64,000 bases of DNA from Vibrio sp. AND4 (GTDB lineage: Bacteria > Pseudomonadota > Gammaproteobacteria > Enterobacterales > Vibrionaceae), in assembly GCF_000171815.1 (NCBI RefSeq), contig NZ_ABGR01000003.1:124001-188000 (forward strand), given 5' to 3'. A model generated the notes under the pieces. It searched no databases. It was not told the DNA's origin and saw only the letters and a list, made by a program, of their open reading frames with translations. This document shows positions 35,200 through 44,884 of the stretch, piece after piece (within the stretch, counting starts at the first letter, position 1; every line of letters begins with the position of its first letter). A program made the translations under genes and the position numbers.

Positions 35200-35541
35200 A
35201 TGAGATCATTACTCTTTACTACTTTTCTGTTTTATTTACCCAATGCCCAAGCACTCACTGCGGCAGAGCCGTCCTTAAAATTCTATCACAACACCGAAGT
35301 CATCAATAAGGAAGTTACCAATGTTGATAGCATCTTATTTGAAAGTATGACCGAAGAAATACAATTAGACTTATTAAGGTTTAACGCGATAGAAATTAAA
35401 CGTTGCCACGGATTCAATTGGCAAGATACCAATGATATCCAGCTTGCATCTCAAGGGCAAAAACAAGGTTTGTGGTACAATCTGAGTGAAGCCGATTTTT
35501 TTCGTGCCATGGAGTCTCTAGTTCAGCTCACACACCCCTGA
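35200..35541 (+). CDS. Small secreted protein of unknown function
   Basis: From the ATG at 35200, ten bases after a GAAAGGGG ribosome site, the precursor has 113 residues with a signal peptide ending at AQA (residue 19). The frame is open to 35149 but that part lacks a ribosome site. The mature part is acidic to neutral with a single cysteine. No domain is recognised. It is followed by a hairpin and lies before the metalloprotease gene without evident coupling. Confidence 0.6.
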   Translation: MRSLLFTTFLFYLPNAQALTAAEPSLKFYHNTEVINKEVTNVDSILFESMTEEIQLDLLRFNAIEIKRCHGFNWQDTNDIQLASQGQKQGLWYNLSEADFFRAMESLVQLTHP

Positions 35542-35571
35542 AATCCTCGTAAACAATAACTTTTTATAATC

Positions 35572-35598
35572 AAAGAACCCTTCTCTGGAGGGCTCTTT
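35572..35598 (+). terminator. Probable terminator
   Basis: Arms aaagaaccct and agggctcttt pair with one mismatch; the T-run is short. Confidence 0.55.
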
Positions 35599-36082
35599 GC
35601 TAACTGAGATACGTTACCTTATTTACAAAACAAATTACAAGGTCCTAAGCGAGTAGCACATACAATTATTTAAAGCATGAGCTTAACTCAGTAACATCAT
35701 ATCTACATAATATAATCTCTGCTTGGTTGTAAACTTTCAACGCCAGCTCATGCTCTTCACTGACAAGTCCTTGATGGCCACTGCACGCCGGTTTTTATGT
35801 TAAGGCCCCTCACCCATAGTACATTCCGGCGTTCTCTGTTTGCGTCATTTAGCAACATAATTCTTCTATACCAAACAATCCGCACTCCATACCAATTAAT
35901 GTGAGATTGCTCCATTGAATTACTTTTAGTTTTCTTATTATCTCGATTAGCTTGCCCTCAAACAGTACGATAGACTGTAAGGCAACATGCTGTACTGTAT
36001 CTTTTTATGGTGGGCGTAATTTTGTCCTTTTCGTTCGACTAGACACAGCTGATGTCGATTTAGTCGTGAGGTCATAACACTA
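35599..36082. other. Upstream region of the metalloprotease gene
   Basis: About 480 bases without a gene. A perfect 10-base inverted repeat (agcatgagct at 35674-35683, agctcatgct at 35747-35756) is the only structure noted. The promoter of the protease must lie here. Confidence 0.4.
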
Positions 36083-39000
36083 ATGATGAGTAGTAATACA
36101 ATGATAAAAAAAGCTCTGTTAGCCAGTGCGATTGGCGCACTTCTTCCAGCTTATAGCGCTACCGCTGATGAAGATATTCGCAACACTATGATGCAAGAAA
36201 TGGCAAAACAAATCGAAGCACGTGTTGAGCAGGTGAACCAATTGGCGCAAAACCCAGATAATTGGGAAGAGCACAATGGGAAAAATTTTTTCCGACTTGG
36301 TGAATACCTTTACGCAATGACACCGGATCACAAACCCATATTTATGCCGTTTGTATTGGGGTCATCGCACGAAGAAAACGCCGCTTATGCTGACCGTTCA
36401 GCGGAAGCTATGTTCGATTTTGTAAAAGCACCTTGGCGTTTAACCAATGAATTTAACGGTGTATATGTTTATCATGACCAGTTCGGACAAAACTACTTAG
36501 AATGGATTGAGAACAACAAACGATGCAGTGTCCGTTACCTCGCAGACGGTGGTGTAAATACAACTAACCAAGACTGCAAACCTTTCGACGAAAAACAAAC
36601 CGAAGCGATTGGTTTCATTGACGATCAAGATGTCACTAACCATTTAGCAGGGACCTTTAAGGCACAAGTTCGCTTTGTACAGAACCAAATATCAGAGCCT
36701 TACGGCAATACAGAAAAGTCCCAACAAAAACTTATAACACATCGTGAAGCTTTGTTAGTAATCACTCCAGAAAAAGAGAGCATTGATGAGAAAAATATTC
36801 TCGCTTATATCTACAAAGATGGTCAACTTTTAGAAAAGCGCGTGCTAAGTAATCCCTCTCAGTTACTCAGTGCTGACCGCACGGTAGAAGATGAACGGCC
36901 TGATATTTTGTACTCAAAGCGCTCTTATTCAACGGTACTGCCTTGGAATTATGTTGAAAACGGTTTGAGCTTACGCTTTGAAACTTATGACATGCGTGAA
37001 GGTGAACTCGCGGCAGACAGCATCGAGTTTGGTCCGCCAACACACTTAGAGATGCCGATGGTGCGCGTAGGTATGTTGACGGAGCCACCAGCCGCTAAGC
37101 CTTTAGAAACTCGTATGGCTAACTATGGTTCAGAGCTTTTCCAACGTCTTCCACTGGCATCAATGAGTATTAGTCCATATTTACCAGTAAAACTAGACAA
37201 GGTGGTTACCGCTTACGGTGAAGTAGAACAGGAATACAGTCAATTTGAAAAGCCAGATATTCACTCTGGAGATCTGCGCGAAAACATCACCAAATCACTT
37301 ATTCAGACGGGCATCAACAATGCGAACTTTGGTGTCCCAAGTACTGCGGGCACCCATCAATGGCAACCCGCTCACTTCCCAACTGTCGTCATTGGTCACT
37401 CAATTGGTCGTTACCTCAACAAAAAAGGTGAGGTTGTTGACGTAACCCATGGTGCATCTGGTGGTAATGGTATGGTGCTATTGGTTGATTCTACTGGCAA
37501 CGAAGTCACTCACGAAATCGGCCATGCGTTCAGCCTATGGCATTATCCTGGTGGACCGGACGTGTACTACCACAGTACAACAAGTGGTTGGGGATATGAT
37601 GCTTACCGAGGGCGCATGGCAGATAACGTCGTTTGGTATAATCGGGGGTATGATGGCCGTGATTTTAAAGGTCTCGTCGGTTATCAAAAGGACCCAATGG
37701 CAGGCGGTAACTTTGATTCAAACTCGAACAACTATCCACTATTTACTGGTTATACATCGAAAGTAGCTCAAGACTATCTAGCGACTTACGATTTACTGGA
37801 TATGTCTACCGAGTCTGGATTTACTCATTGGGATGAAAGTGCGCAGACCATGCTTGAGGTTAAAGAAACGTCGAAGCGGAAACCGCGTATTACTGGTGTT
37901 GATGTCGTTACTACGGTCGGTTACTACGACCCAACAAAACAGCACTTAAGCCATATTTATCCACCCATGTATGGTGCTTCAGGTAATGTCTTCGATTTAC
38001 CAGAGCCACAAGTGGGTCAATGCTGGGCTGAAATAACTTATGCAAATGGGAAATTTGAGCAAGTAGCGCTTGATGGCCATCGTTTAGACAGAAGAATGAG
38101 CAATAAATTTCACATCAATTTAGAGCGTTCTGCTGAACCTGAAAGCTTGGCGGTTTTTTGTCCAGAGCGACTACTTGAGGACATCGTTCGTGAAGCAATC
38201 TTGGCGGATGTCGGTCAAGAACATTTCTTCGATTGGGATGACAACAAACAAAAAGGTAACCCAGGCGATATGTTCCGTTACCACCGCAACGGTCGTATTG
38301 AACTGTTTGAGCTGCAAACTCATCGTTACTGGTATTTCCCGGACAGCGGTCAATCCAATCACCAATGGAAGTTTATCGGCTACCTTGATGAGTTAATAGA
38401 TCAATATGTCGCTGAGCAACAGCCAAGCTTCGAAGAGTTGGGCAAGGTAAAACTAACGACGCGCCAGTTTGAAGTTACAGATGAATATCCACAGCGTACC
38501 GTAACTTTTGGTAAAGATCACGATGGCTATGCTCTAGGTGTTGAAGATTCGCCAACGTTTGCTCAAATTAAACAACTGACCAATGCTGATTATTCGAGTG
38601 TGGCGGAGTTCGAACGCGCCGTGTTAACGCAAAATGAGTATCAACGGTTTGGCCAACACAGCTCCATTCTTTCCGCTAAGCAAATTAAAGCTGGCTTTAT
38701 TGGCGCACTTTTTTCTCACAGAAACCCTGATAGCGGTACTCTCGACTACTTTATGATGAAACGAACAAATGCAGGAGCAATGCCAATAGACAAGGTTTCG
38801 AATCAAGATTGGAAATATCTTGGTGATGCAGAAACTTATGTAAATTTTGATCTAAACCCGATCCGTGTTGAACGTAAGGGTTTGGATCATGATGCTCGCC
38901 TTAAAGCCTACTATCGTGTGGAAGAAATTCTCTCTGCTGAGCAAGCGGCGACAACAAACGTTCCATTCCAACTGTTTAAATCGTCACTAAAAGGTGGTCA

Positions 39001-39355
39001 GCAAGGGTACTTCTTACAAAAGTCAGCAGGCGATGCTTCTGAGATGCCTACCGATGAGTTCTCTAATTCGGAGTGGCACTTTATCGCTAGTGACCACTCG
39101 CTCGATGAAACGCTGACCCGTTGGTTAGAACGTGATGAGTTTGAGCAAGATGTTGCGAACTGGTACCGACAAGAAAAACTCCGTGCTCATGGTGAAACAG
39201 GTGAAGTGGGCGACATCTATTTGTATGACTTCCATGATGGCAAGCGTCATTACTACCAATTAAAAAATGATGAGAACGGTTACTTTCCATGGCCAGATAA
39301 ACCAAATATGGATGACTGGAGCAACCATAACTGGCAATACTTAACTTCGTTTTAG
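36083..39355 (+). CDS. Secreted M66 (StcE/TagA-like) zinc metalloprotease with four C-terminal repeats
   Basis: This 1090-residue exoprotein has a signal peptide (cleavage after SATA, about residue 28). The catalytic domain carries the zinc site HEIGHAFSLWH (H477, E478, H481, H487), followed by SGWGYD and a DPMAGGNF segment that match the order seen in StcE (STWGWD, then DAMAGG). The region before it (GMLTEPP, ELFQRLPLASM, INNANFG) also parallels StcE. Family members cut mucin-type glycoproteins. Unlike TagA it is not a lipoprotein. The last 360 residues hold four related modules (about 729-780, 870-920, 956-1010, 1040-1090), each ending in a SNxxWxYL-like motif, probably substrate-binding. 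It is monocistronic and probably leaves by type II secretion. Confidence 0.88.
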   Translation: MMSSNTMIKKALLASAIGALLPAYSATADEDIRNTMMQEMAKQIEARVEQVNQLAQNPDNWEEHNGKNFFRLGEYLYAMTPDHKPIFMPFVLGSSHEENAAYADRSAEAMFDFVKAPWRLTNEFNGVYVYHDQFGQNYLEWIENNKRCSVRYLADGGVNTTNQDCKPFDEKQTEAIGFIDDQDVTNHLAGTFKAQVRFVQNQISEPYGNTEKSQQKLITHREALLVITPEKESIDEKNILAYIYKDGQLLEKRVLSNPSQLLSADRTVEDERPDILYSKRSYSTVLPWNYVENGLSLRFETYDMREGELAADSIEFGPPTHLEMPMVRVGMLTEPPAAKPLETRMANYGSELFQRLPLASMSISPYLPVKLDKVVTAYGEVEQEYSQFEKPDIHSGDLRENITKSLIQTGINNANFGVPSTAGTHQWQPAHFPTVVIGHSIGRYLNKKGEVVDVTHGASGGNGMVLLVDSTGNEVTHEIGHAFSLWHYPGGPDVYYHSTTSGWGYDAYRGRMADNVVWYNRGYDGRDFKGLVGYQKDPMAGGNFDSNSNNYPLFTGYTSKVAQDYLATYDLLDMSTESGFTHWDESAQTMLEVKETSKRKPRITGVDVVTTVGYYDPTKQHLSHIYPPMYGASGNVFDLPEPQVGQCWAEITYANGKFEQVALDGHRLDRRMSNKFHINLERSAEPESLAVFCPERLLEDIVREAILADVGQEHFFDWDDNKQKGNPGDMFRYHRNGRIELFELQTHRYWYFPDSGQSNHQWKFIGYLDELIDQYVAEQQPSFEELGKVKLTTRQFEVTDEYPQRTVTFGKDHDGYALGVEDSPTFAQIKQLTNADYSSVAEFERAVLTQNEYQRFGQHSSILSAKQIKAGFIGALFSHRNPDSGTLDYFMMKRTNAGAMPIDKVSNQDWKYLGDAETYVNFDLNPIRVERKGLDHDARLKAYYRVEEILSAEQAATTNVPFQLFKSSLKGGQQGYFLQKSAGDASEMPTDEFSNSEWHFIASDHSLDETLTRWLERDEFEQDVANWYRQEKLRAHGETGEVGDIYLYDFHDGKRHYYQLKNDENGYFPWPDKPNMDDWSNHNWQYLTSF

Positions 39356-39371
39356 TCGGAAGAATAATAAA

Positions 39372-39396
39372 GAGCCCTCCAAGTCGAAGAGGGCTC
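39372..39396. terminator. Hairpin after the metalloprotease
   Basis: Eight perfect GC-rich pairs gagccctc/gagggctc, 17 bases after the stop codon. The T-run on the plus strand is poor. Confidence 0.6.
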
Positions 39397-39678
39397 AATT
39401 AACAGTCAAAAATATTGCACTGCTAACCACCGACCACTGCACCTAGTTAACACAACTTTTCTAACACTCAGTCTCAGTATTGACAGAGTCCCACCGTTTA
39501 ACGCAACCAAGATCCGTTAGCCTTGACCCTGCAAAAAAGCCAGCGCATCAATTCTGTCACGTACTTTTGTCTGTCTCTTTCACCATCTGATATTCATACC
39601 TTTATCAGGTATTTACAATTTGACACAAGTCGGCAATCAATTAAAATGCAACAAAATAAAAACACAAGGACAACCAAA

Positions 39679-39894
39679 GTGAAACAATTCAACATCATCA
39701 GTCTGGCTTTTCTTATACTCTTTAGTTCAATAAGCCTAGCTCAACCACCATCGTCACAAGCCAAACCCTCCCCTACAGTGATGCTCTCATTGAGTGCGAC
39801 CGAGCAAGAGGATGATAACAGTGACCAAGGTGATGTGATTTATCACCAATGCTACTTAAACCCGGTCAGTTGTATCGGAATCTATAACAGTTAA
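39679..39894 (+). CDS. Small secreted peptide precursor (GTG start)
   Basis: I chose the GTG at 39679 because AAGGA lies eight bases before it and a signal peptide begins at once (VKQFNIISLAFLILFSSISLAQ). The frame is open further upstream without ribosome sites. The 71-residue precursor would yield a mature part of about 49 residues, proline-rich then acidic (TEQEDDNSDQGD) with two cysteines near the end. A strong terminator follows within five bases. Function is unknown. Confidence 0.55.
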   Translation: MKQFNIISLAFLILFSSISLAQPPSSQAKPSPTVMLSLSATEQEDDNSDQGDVIYHQCYLNPVSCIGIYNS

Positions 39895-39898
39895 AAGT

Positions 39899-39936
39899 AA
39901 GGCCTCAAACTCTTTCGTTTTGAGGCCTTTATTTTG
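39899..39936 (+). terminator. Strong terminator
   Basis: Eleven perfect pairs (39899-39909 with 39919-39929) followed by TTATTTT, just after the small secreted peptide gene. Confidence 0.88.
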
Positions 39937-40137
39937 CCAAAAAAGGCGACTATCACGTAAAAGTGCAGAAACTTCATACCAATCACAGTAATTGACAAGA
40001 ACTAACGCGAGAAGAAGGCTTCAAAACAAGGCTAAAATGTTGGGTTAACATTCGTTTTAATGTTCCAAACCAAGTATTGGGCATAATAACAAGCCAGAAT
40101 GAATAGCACTATCTACGATTGGTATTACCGCTTATTT

Positions 40138-40355
40138 CACCTATGTGGGCATTGTCCCATCTTGAGTTTAATTTCCTACCTGACAACCTTTTCACTCTAG
40201 ACAGTCCTGTCCTTAATAACTCACACATACGTTTGCCATAGAGTTTTGTCCTCTACCTCCTGAGAGCGAAAAGCCTCTACCAACCGTTTTCCTTAAAGGT
40301 CGCCTTTTCTCACTCAGGAATGAGCGGAACAGATCCAACCCGCTTCCTCAGCGAA
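40138..40355 (-). pseudogene. Decayed IS5/IS903-like transposase fragment
   Basis: Read against 22095-22330 this stretch keeps the same order of blocks with many changes: TGGGCATTGT, TTTAATTTCCTACCTGACAA, TTTTCACTCTAGAC, then GAGCGGAAC and ACCCGC. It therefore derives from the same transposase family, covering the C-terminal third. Every frame is broken and no end repeats are visible. The rest of the gap 39937-40584 holds only the proX promoter region. Confidence 0.65.
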
Positions 40356-40584
40356 ATATTAATTAGACATCTAACATTCCCCAACTAACAAGACACAAAA
40401 TATCGATTGATCAACTGATATAAATCGATAAAAACTTCTCATTACAGAGGTTTTATTTATCACAAAACTACCATTTCCTTCATATTTGTTAACAATTATA
40501 ACTATAGTTGATAGAGCACATTAGTTTGAACACTAATGATTAATTGGTTATTCTGAAAAACGATTAAGAGAAAGGAAACTCAAT

Positions 40585-41577
40585 ATGACGTACAAAACTC
40601 CCTTACTACTCGCGATTGGAGCAATAGCAGCAACCAACGTAAACGCAAGTGAGTGTGGGACGGTTACCATTGCAGATATGAATTGGAACTCCGCAACGCT
40701 GATTGCCAATGTGGACCGTTTTATTCTTGAGCATGGCTACGGCTGTGACGCCGAACTCATCCCCGGCGATACCATGCCAACTGGCACCTCAATGATCGAA
40801 AAAGGACAACCCGATGTCGCGCCTGAACTTTGGAGTAACAGCCTCAAAGACGCGCTAGATAAAGGTGTCAAAGAAAAACGTCTGCGCTACGCAGGTAAAG
40901 CACTTATCGAGGGGGGAGAAGAGGGTTTCTGGATACCAGCTTATCTGGTAGAGCAATACCCTGAAATGAAGACCATCGAAGGGGTAAAAAAGCACGCGAA
41001 GTTATTCTCTCACCCCGAAGACAAAGCTAAATCGGCATTTTACAGCTGTCCAGCTGGTTGGAACTGTCAAATTAGTGCTGGTAATCTTTTCAAAGCAATG
41101 GCGCTTTCTGACTCTGGCTTTGACATCATTGATCCTGGTTCTAGTGCAGGTTTATCTGGTTCGATTGCAAAAGCCTATGAGCGAAAAGAAGCCTGGTTCG
41201 GCTACTACTGGGCCCCCACAGCAGTACTTGGTAAATACGACATGGTAAAAGTCGACTTCGGTAGCGGTGTTGACGAGAAAGAATTTGTCAGCTGTACAAC
41301 ACAAGCAGATTGTGCTGATCCAAAAGCAACCATGTATCCTCCTTCACCTGTTCATACGATTACCACCGAAGAGTTCGCTTCACGCTCCCCTGCAGCATAC
41401 GATTACTTCACAAAACGTGGCTTCACCAACGCTGACATGAACCAATTATTAGCTTGGATGGAAGACAACCAAGCAGACGGTGAAGAAACCATGTTCCATT
41501 TCCTAGAAAGCTATCCACAAATCTGGACCAAATGGGTTCCTCAAGACGTAGCTAAAAAAGTGCAAGGTGCACTGTAA
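40585..41577 (+). CDS. proX: Glycine betaine/proline ABC transporter, substrate-binding protein
   Basis: The 330-residue precursor has a signal peptide ending at NVNA (about residue 22) and an OpuAC-type binding domain. Tryptophans such as those in MNWNSA, PELWSN and YYWAPTA are the kind that form the aromatic cage for the quaternary ammonium group. Four cysteines in pairs (YSCPAGWNC; SCTTQADC) suggest disulfides. It is the first gene of a proXWV operon; this X-W-V order is that of the second ProU system in vibrios and reverses that of E. coli. A good AAAGGAA ribosome site precedes the ATG. Osmotic induction is expected but no specific element is visible. Confidence 0.9.
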   Translation: MTYKTPLLLAIGAIAATNVNASECGTVTIADMNWNSATLIANVDRFILEHGYGCDAELIPGDTMPTGTSMIEKGQPDVAPELWSNSLKDALDKGVKEKRLRYAGKALIEGGEEGFWIPAYLVEQYPEMKTIEGVKKHAKLFSHPEDKAKSAFYSCPAGWNCQISAGNLFKAMALSDSGFDIIDPGSSAGLSGSIAKAYERKEAWFGYYWAPTAVLGKYDMVKVDFGSGVDEKEFVSCTTQADCADPKATMYPPSPVHTITTEEFASRSPAAYDYFTKRGFTNADMNQLLAWMEDNQADGEETMFHFLESYPQIWTKWVPQDVAKKVQGAL

Positions 41578-41665
41578 GATTTAGACGTTTCGTAAATGGT
41601 ATAGGAATACCGAAATTGTTGTATGCCGAGGCTCGCTTGAGTCTCGGCAAGAAAAGGAAGTAAAC

Positions 41666-42565
41666 ATGTCTGACTCGAATTGGCTTAGCGAATTCCCAGA
41701 AATGGATCGCTCAGATCTCAGAGCCATCCGCAAAACCTTAGATGGCGCCTATCGCGATTTCTCTCGCGAATACGGCGACCTTATTGAATCATTCTTCGAC
41801 CCTCTTCTCTCATTTCTCGTTTGGTTCGAAAAACTCCTTATTTCTACACCATGGATGATCATTCTTGGTGTGTGTACTGCATTGGTTTATGCCGCTAGTC
41901 GCTCATGGAAACTGGCTGTCGCGTGTTTCCTGTCATTGATCCTGATTGGGTACTTTGGCATGTGGGAAGACACCATGCGGACGCTCAGCATCATCACGGT
42001 ATGTACCATGCTCGCCATTGTGCTCGGCATTCCGATTGGTATTGCCATGGCGCGCTCAAATCGTGTCCAGTCCGTCGTGACACCACTACTCGACGTGATG
42101 CAAACCATGCCAGCATTCGTCTATCTAATCCCAGTCGTGATGCTTCTCGGTATCGGAAAAATACCCGGCCTAATAGCCGTTGTTATCTACGCGATCCCAC
42201 CCGTAATTCGGTTGACCAACTTAGGCATCCGACTCGTTGATAAAGAAGTACTTGAAGCGGCAACCGCCTTTGGCGCGAGTGCGAAGCAGCGCTTAGTCGG
42301 CGTGCAATTACCTTTGGCAATGCCAACCATAATGGCTGGTATCAACCAAACCATAATGATGGCACTTTCTATGGTCGTTATCGCTTCTATGATTGGCGTT
42401 AAAGGCCTAGGTCAGCCAGTATTGAAATCAATCACCAACCAGTACTTCACTCTTGGTCTGCTTAATGGCCTAGCGATTGTGGCACTGGCAATATTGTTTG
42501 ACCGTGCATCGCAAGCTTACGCGAAGCGAACTCAAGCACACTTAGGAGATCTGAAACATGACTGA
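41666..42565 (+). CDS. proW: Glycine betaine/proline ABC transporter, permease
   Basis: A 299-residue inner-membrane permease with a long cytoplasmic N-terminal part and about six membrane helices from residue 60. The EAA loop that contacts the ATPase reads EAATAFGASAKQRLVGVQLPLAMP (about residues 197-220). It follows proX by 88 bases and overlaps proV by 8, so permease and ATPase are translationally coupled. Confidence 0.92.
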   Translation: MSDSNWLSEFPEMDRSDLRAIRKTLDGAYRDFSREYGDLIESFFDPLLSFLVWFEKLLISTPWMIILGVCTALVYAASRSWKLAVACFLSLILIGYFGMWEDTMRTLSIITVCTMLAIVLGIPIGIAMARSNRVQSVVTPLLDVMQTMPAFVYLIPVVMLLGIGKIPGLIAVVIYAIPPVIRLTNLGIRLVDKEVLEAATAFGASAKQRLVGVQLPLAMPTIMAGINQTIMMALSMVVIASMIGVKGLGQPVLKSITNQYFTLGLLNGLAIVALAILFDRASQAYAKRTQAHLGDLKHD

Positions 42566-43799
42566 GACACTTATTGAGATCAGCGGGCTGTACAAGATCT
42601 TCGGACCAAAGCCAAAAACGGTCATCGAGCGAGTAAAACAAGGTCAGAGCAAAGACCAAATTCTCGCTGATACCGGCCATACCCTTGGTTTAAAAGACAT
42701 CAATCTACAAATTAACAAAGGCGAAATCTTCGTTATCATGGGCCTATCTGGCTCTGGTAAGTCGACCATGATCCGTCACTTCAACCGCTTGATTGATCCT
42801 ACCATGGGGCAAATCTTGGTTGAGGGCATCGACGTAATGCAATTGTCATCAAAAGAGTTAGAAGCATTCCGTCGTCACAAAATGTCGATGGTATTCCAAC
42901 GCTTTGGCCTCTTGCCTCATCGCACTGTGGTTGACAATGTGGCTTACGGCCTTGAAATTCAAGGCGTCACGAAAGTAGCGCGTCTTAAGAAAGCCACAGA
43001 GTGGCTGGAAACCGTTGGCCTTAAAGGTTACGAGAATCAATACCCAGCACAACTTTCTGGTGGTCAACAACAGCGTGTCGGCTTGGCTCGTGCTCTAGCC
43101 ACTGACGCCGAGATCTTACTGATGGATGAGGCTTTCTCTGCACTCGACCCATTGATCCGCAGCGAGATGCAAGATCAGCTTATCGAGCTACAAGAAAAGC
43201 TACACAAGACCATTATCTTTATTACACACGACCTAGACGAGGCTCTTCGTTTGGGTGACCGTATCGCTATCTTGAAAGATGGTGAGTTGGTACAACAAGG
43301 TTCTCCAGACGAGATTCTACTCCATCCTGCTGACGACTATGTAGAGGCCTTCGTTAAAGACGTAAACCGAGCACGCGCCCTTACCGTCGAGACTGTAATG
43401 CAACCACCAGCGTATCGTATTACCGCGACGACAATTGAAGAAGCTCTTATCGAAATGAAACGTGTGAAACAAGACTATGCATACCATGTAACCGACGAAG
43501 GCTACCAAGGAGTGGTCACCAAAGAGAGCTTATTAGACGCCGCGAAGACGGATGCTGCGCAAGCGCTAGCAGAAGAGATCTACGAAGAAGTGCCGATAGT
43601 CTCCCCTGATTCCGTAATTGAGGAAGTACTACCCGACACCATGTCTTGTGATTACTCACTGCCTGTTGTGGATGAAGAAGGTAATCTGCAAGGTGAACTG
43701 GAACGCAGCGCAGTCGCTGACATCTTCACTGATCATTCTGAAGAGGGGTCACCGCTAAAGGAGGTTAAAACGCCCCCGGTCATGGATAAAGCATCCTAA
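42558..43799 (+). CDS. proV: Glycine betaine/proline ABC transporter, ATPase
   Basis: The 413-residue ATPase has the ProV N-terminal extension, Walker A GLSGSGKST at 62-70, signature LSGGQQQR at 166-173, and a Walker B segment ILLMDEAFSALD. A C-terminal region of about 130 residues carries CBS-like sequence, which in OpuA/ProU systems senses ionic strength. A CBS tail with an acidic end (PDEILLHPADDYVEAFVKDVN linker first) is intact. A terminator follows immediately. Confidence 0.94.
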   Translation: MTETLIEISGLYKIFGPKPKTVIERVKQGQSKDQILADTGHTLGLKDINLQINKGEIFVIMGLSGSGKSTMIRHFNRLIDPTMGQILVEGIDVMQLSSKELEAFRRHKMSMVFQRFGLLPHRTVVDNVAYGLEIQGVTKVARLKKATEWLETVGLKGYENQYPAQLSGGQQQRVGLARALATDAEILLMDEAFSALDPLIRSEMQDQLIELQEKLHKTIIFITHDLDEALRLGDRIAILKDGELVQQGSPDEILLHPADDYVEAFVKDVNRARALTVETVMQPPAYRITATTIEEALIEMKRVKQDYAYHVTDEGYQGVVTKESLLDAAKTDAAQALAEEIYEEVPIVSPDSVIEEVLPDTMSCDYSLPVVDEEGNLQGELERSAVADIFTDHSEEGSPLKEVKTPPVMDKAS

Positions 43800-43807
43800 C
43801 ACAACAC

Positions 43808-43833
43808 AGGCTCATCATCAGATGAGCCTTTTG
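43808..43833 (+). terminator. Terminator of proXWV
   Basis: Nine perfect pairs aggctcatc/gatgagcct with a four-base loop and a TTTT tail, nine bases after the proV stop codon. Confidence 0.88.
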
Positions 43834-44085
43834 CTCACTTTATTGTTCTTTACGCTGGTGATGCAAGTCGTCATTGCAGGCCGCTGCATTTTCTTCTTTT
43901 ATCTCTCTTTATTTTCAAACCACTGACGTTAAAGAGTTTGTCTTACAAAAGCAGTTCAATGGTTTGCTTTATTCTGACGCATGTCTCGGAAACAGGTCTA
44001 TGATTATTCCGGTATACCCAAGTGACCTTTGCATACCAGAAACAAGATTATGTTCGCATATTAGCTTGTTGATTTAGAGAGGAAT

Positions 44086-44598
44086 ATGATGAAAAAGACA
44101 CTATTGGCACTCACTGGTGCAGTCGTTATCTTAGCAGGATGTCAGGATGAGAAACCAGCGCAGACAACTGTGGTTGAGGTTCCTCAAGCAACCGAAGCTG
44201 ATACCTCCGTTGACATGACAATGGTTGAAGAAGAGCAAGTGATCACCACTGACACTTTCGTTGATTCTGGCCACAATGCGCAAAATGCGTTGGATTGGAG
44301 CGGCATTTATAAAGGCAAGCTTCCTTGCGCCGATTGCGCAGACATCGACACCACCCTCACTCTTAATGAAAGTGGCACTTACTCATTGGTGAAACTATAT
44401 GAGGGCAAGAAAGGTGACCCAGTCAGGTCTGAGGGTAAGTTCACATGGAATGAGTCAGGCAACATCATCACATTGGTTGATGAGTCAGATTCAAATCAGT
44501 ACTTCGTTGGCGAAAACATACTAATGAAACTAGACATAAACGGCGAGAAAGCAACTGGCGAGCTAGCGTCATTCTACAACCTAAGCAAAATGCCTTGA
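44086..44598 (+). CDS. nlpE: NlpE-like outer-membrane lipoprotein
   Basis: The 170-residue precursor has a lipobox LAGC (cysteine 19), an acidic linker, and a domain starting DWSGIYKGKLPCADC (CxxC at C81 and C84) followed by the TLTLNESGTYSL strands typical of the NlpE N-terminal domain. In E. coli NlpE signals surface contact and copper or lipoprotein-sorting stress to the Cpx system. This version lacks the C-terminal OB-type domain and so is a short, N-terminal-only NlpE. A GAGAGGAA ribosome site precedes the tandem ATGs. Confidence 0.85.
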   Translation: MMKKTLLALTGAVVILAGCQDEKPAQTTVVEVPQATEADTSVDMTMVEEEQVITTDTFVDSGHNAQNALDWSGIYKGKLPCADCADIDTTLTLNESGTYSLVKLYEGKKGDPVRSEGKFTWNESGNIITLVDESDSNQYFVGENILMKLDINGEKATGELASFYNLSKMP

Positions 44599-44706
44599 TC
44601 CCACACCGCGAATACAACCGTACGCAAAAGAACAACGTCTAATACTTCCACTGCACGATCTAGCACCAATGCCGTGTGGTGACAAAAAACAAGTGACAAT
44701 AGAAAC

Positions 44707-44733
44707 AAGGGGCAATCCATCGCCCCTTTCTGT
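44707..44733 (+). terminator. Probable terminator after nlpE
   Basis: Stem aaggggc/gcccctt with an eight-base loop and a T-rich tail, about 110 bases after the nlpE stop codon. Confidence 0.6.
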
Positions 44734-44884
44734 TTGATAACAACTGCTATAGTTAAAAGGGTAAATAAAATTAGGGCAGTATTGAATTCGTTATCACACC
44801 TGCGCCTCAATATTCTTACGACTCTTTGAGTGGATCCTTGCTCTCGATACAATTCACAACTGCCTCTTGATTGAGGTCTAGTGC

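Noticed and set aside
30600-36000. Possible superintegron cassette array because of several small unknown genes
   Set aside because: No attC-like repeats are visible, genes are on both strands, and each has its own terminator.
43874-44077. 67-codon frame between proV and nlpE
   Set aside because: Lacks a ribosome site and looks like random translation of a promoter region.
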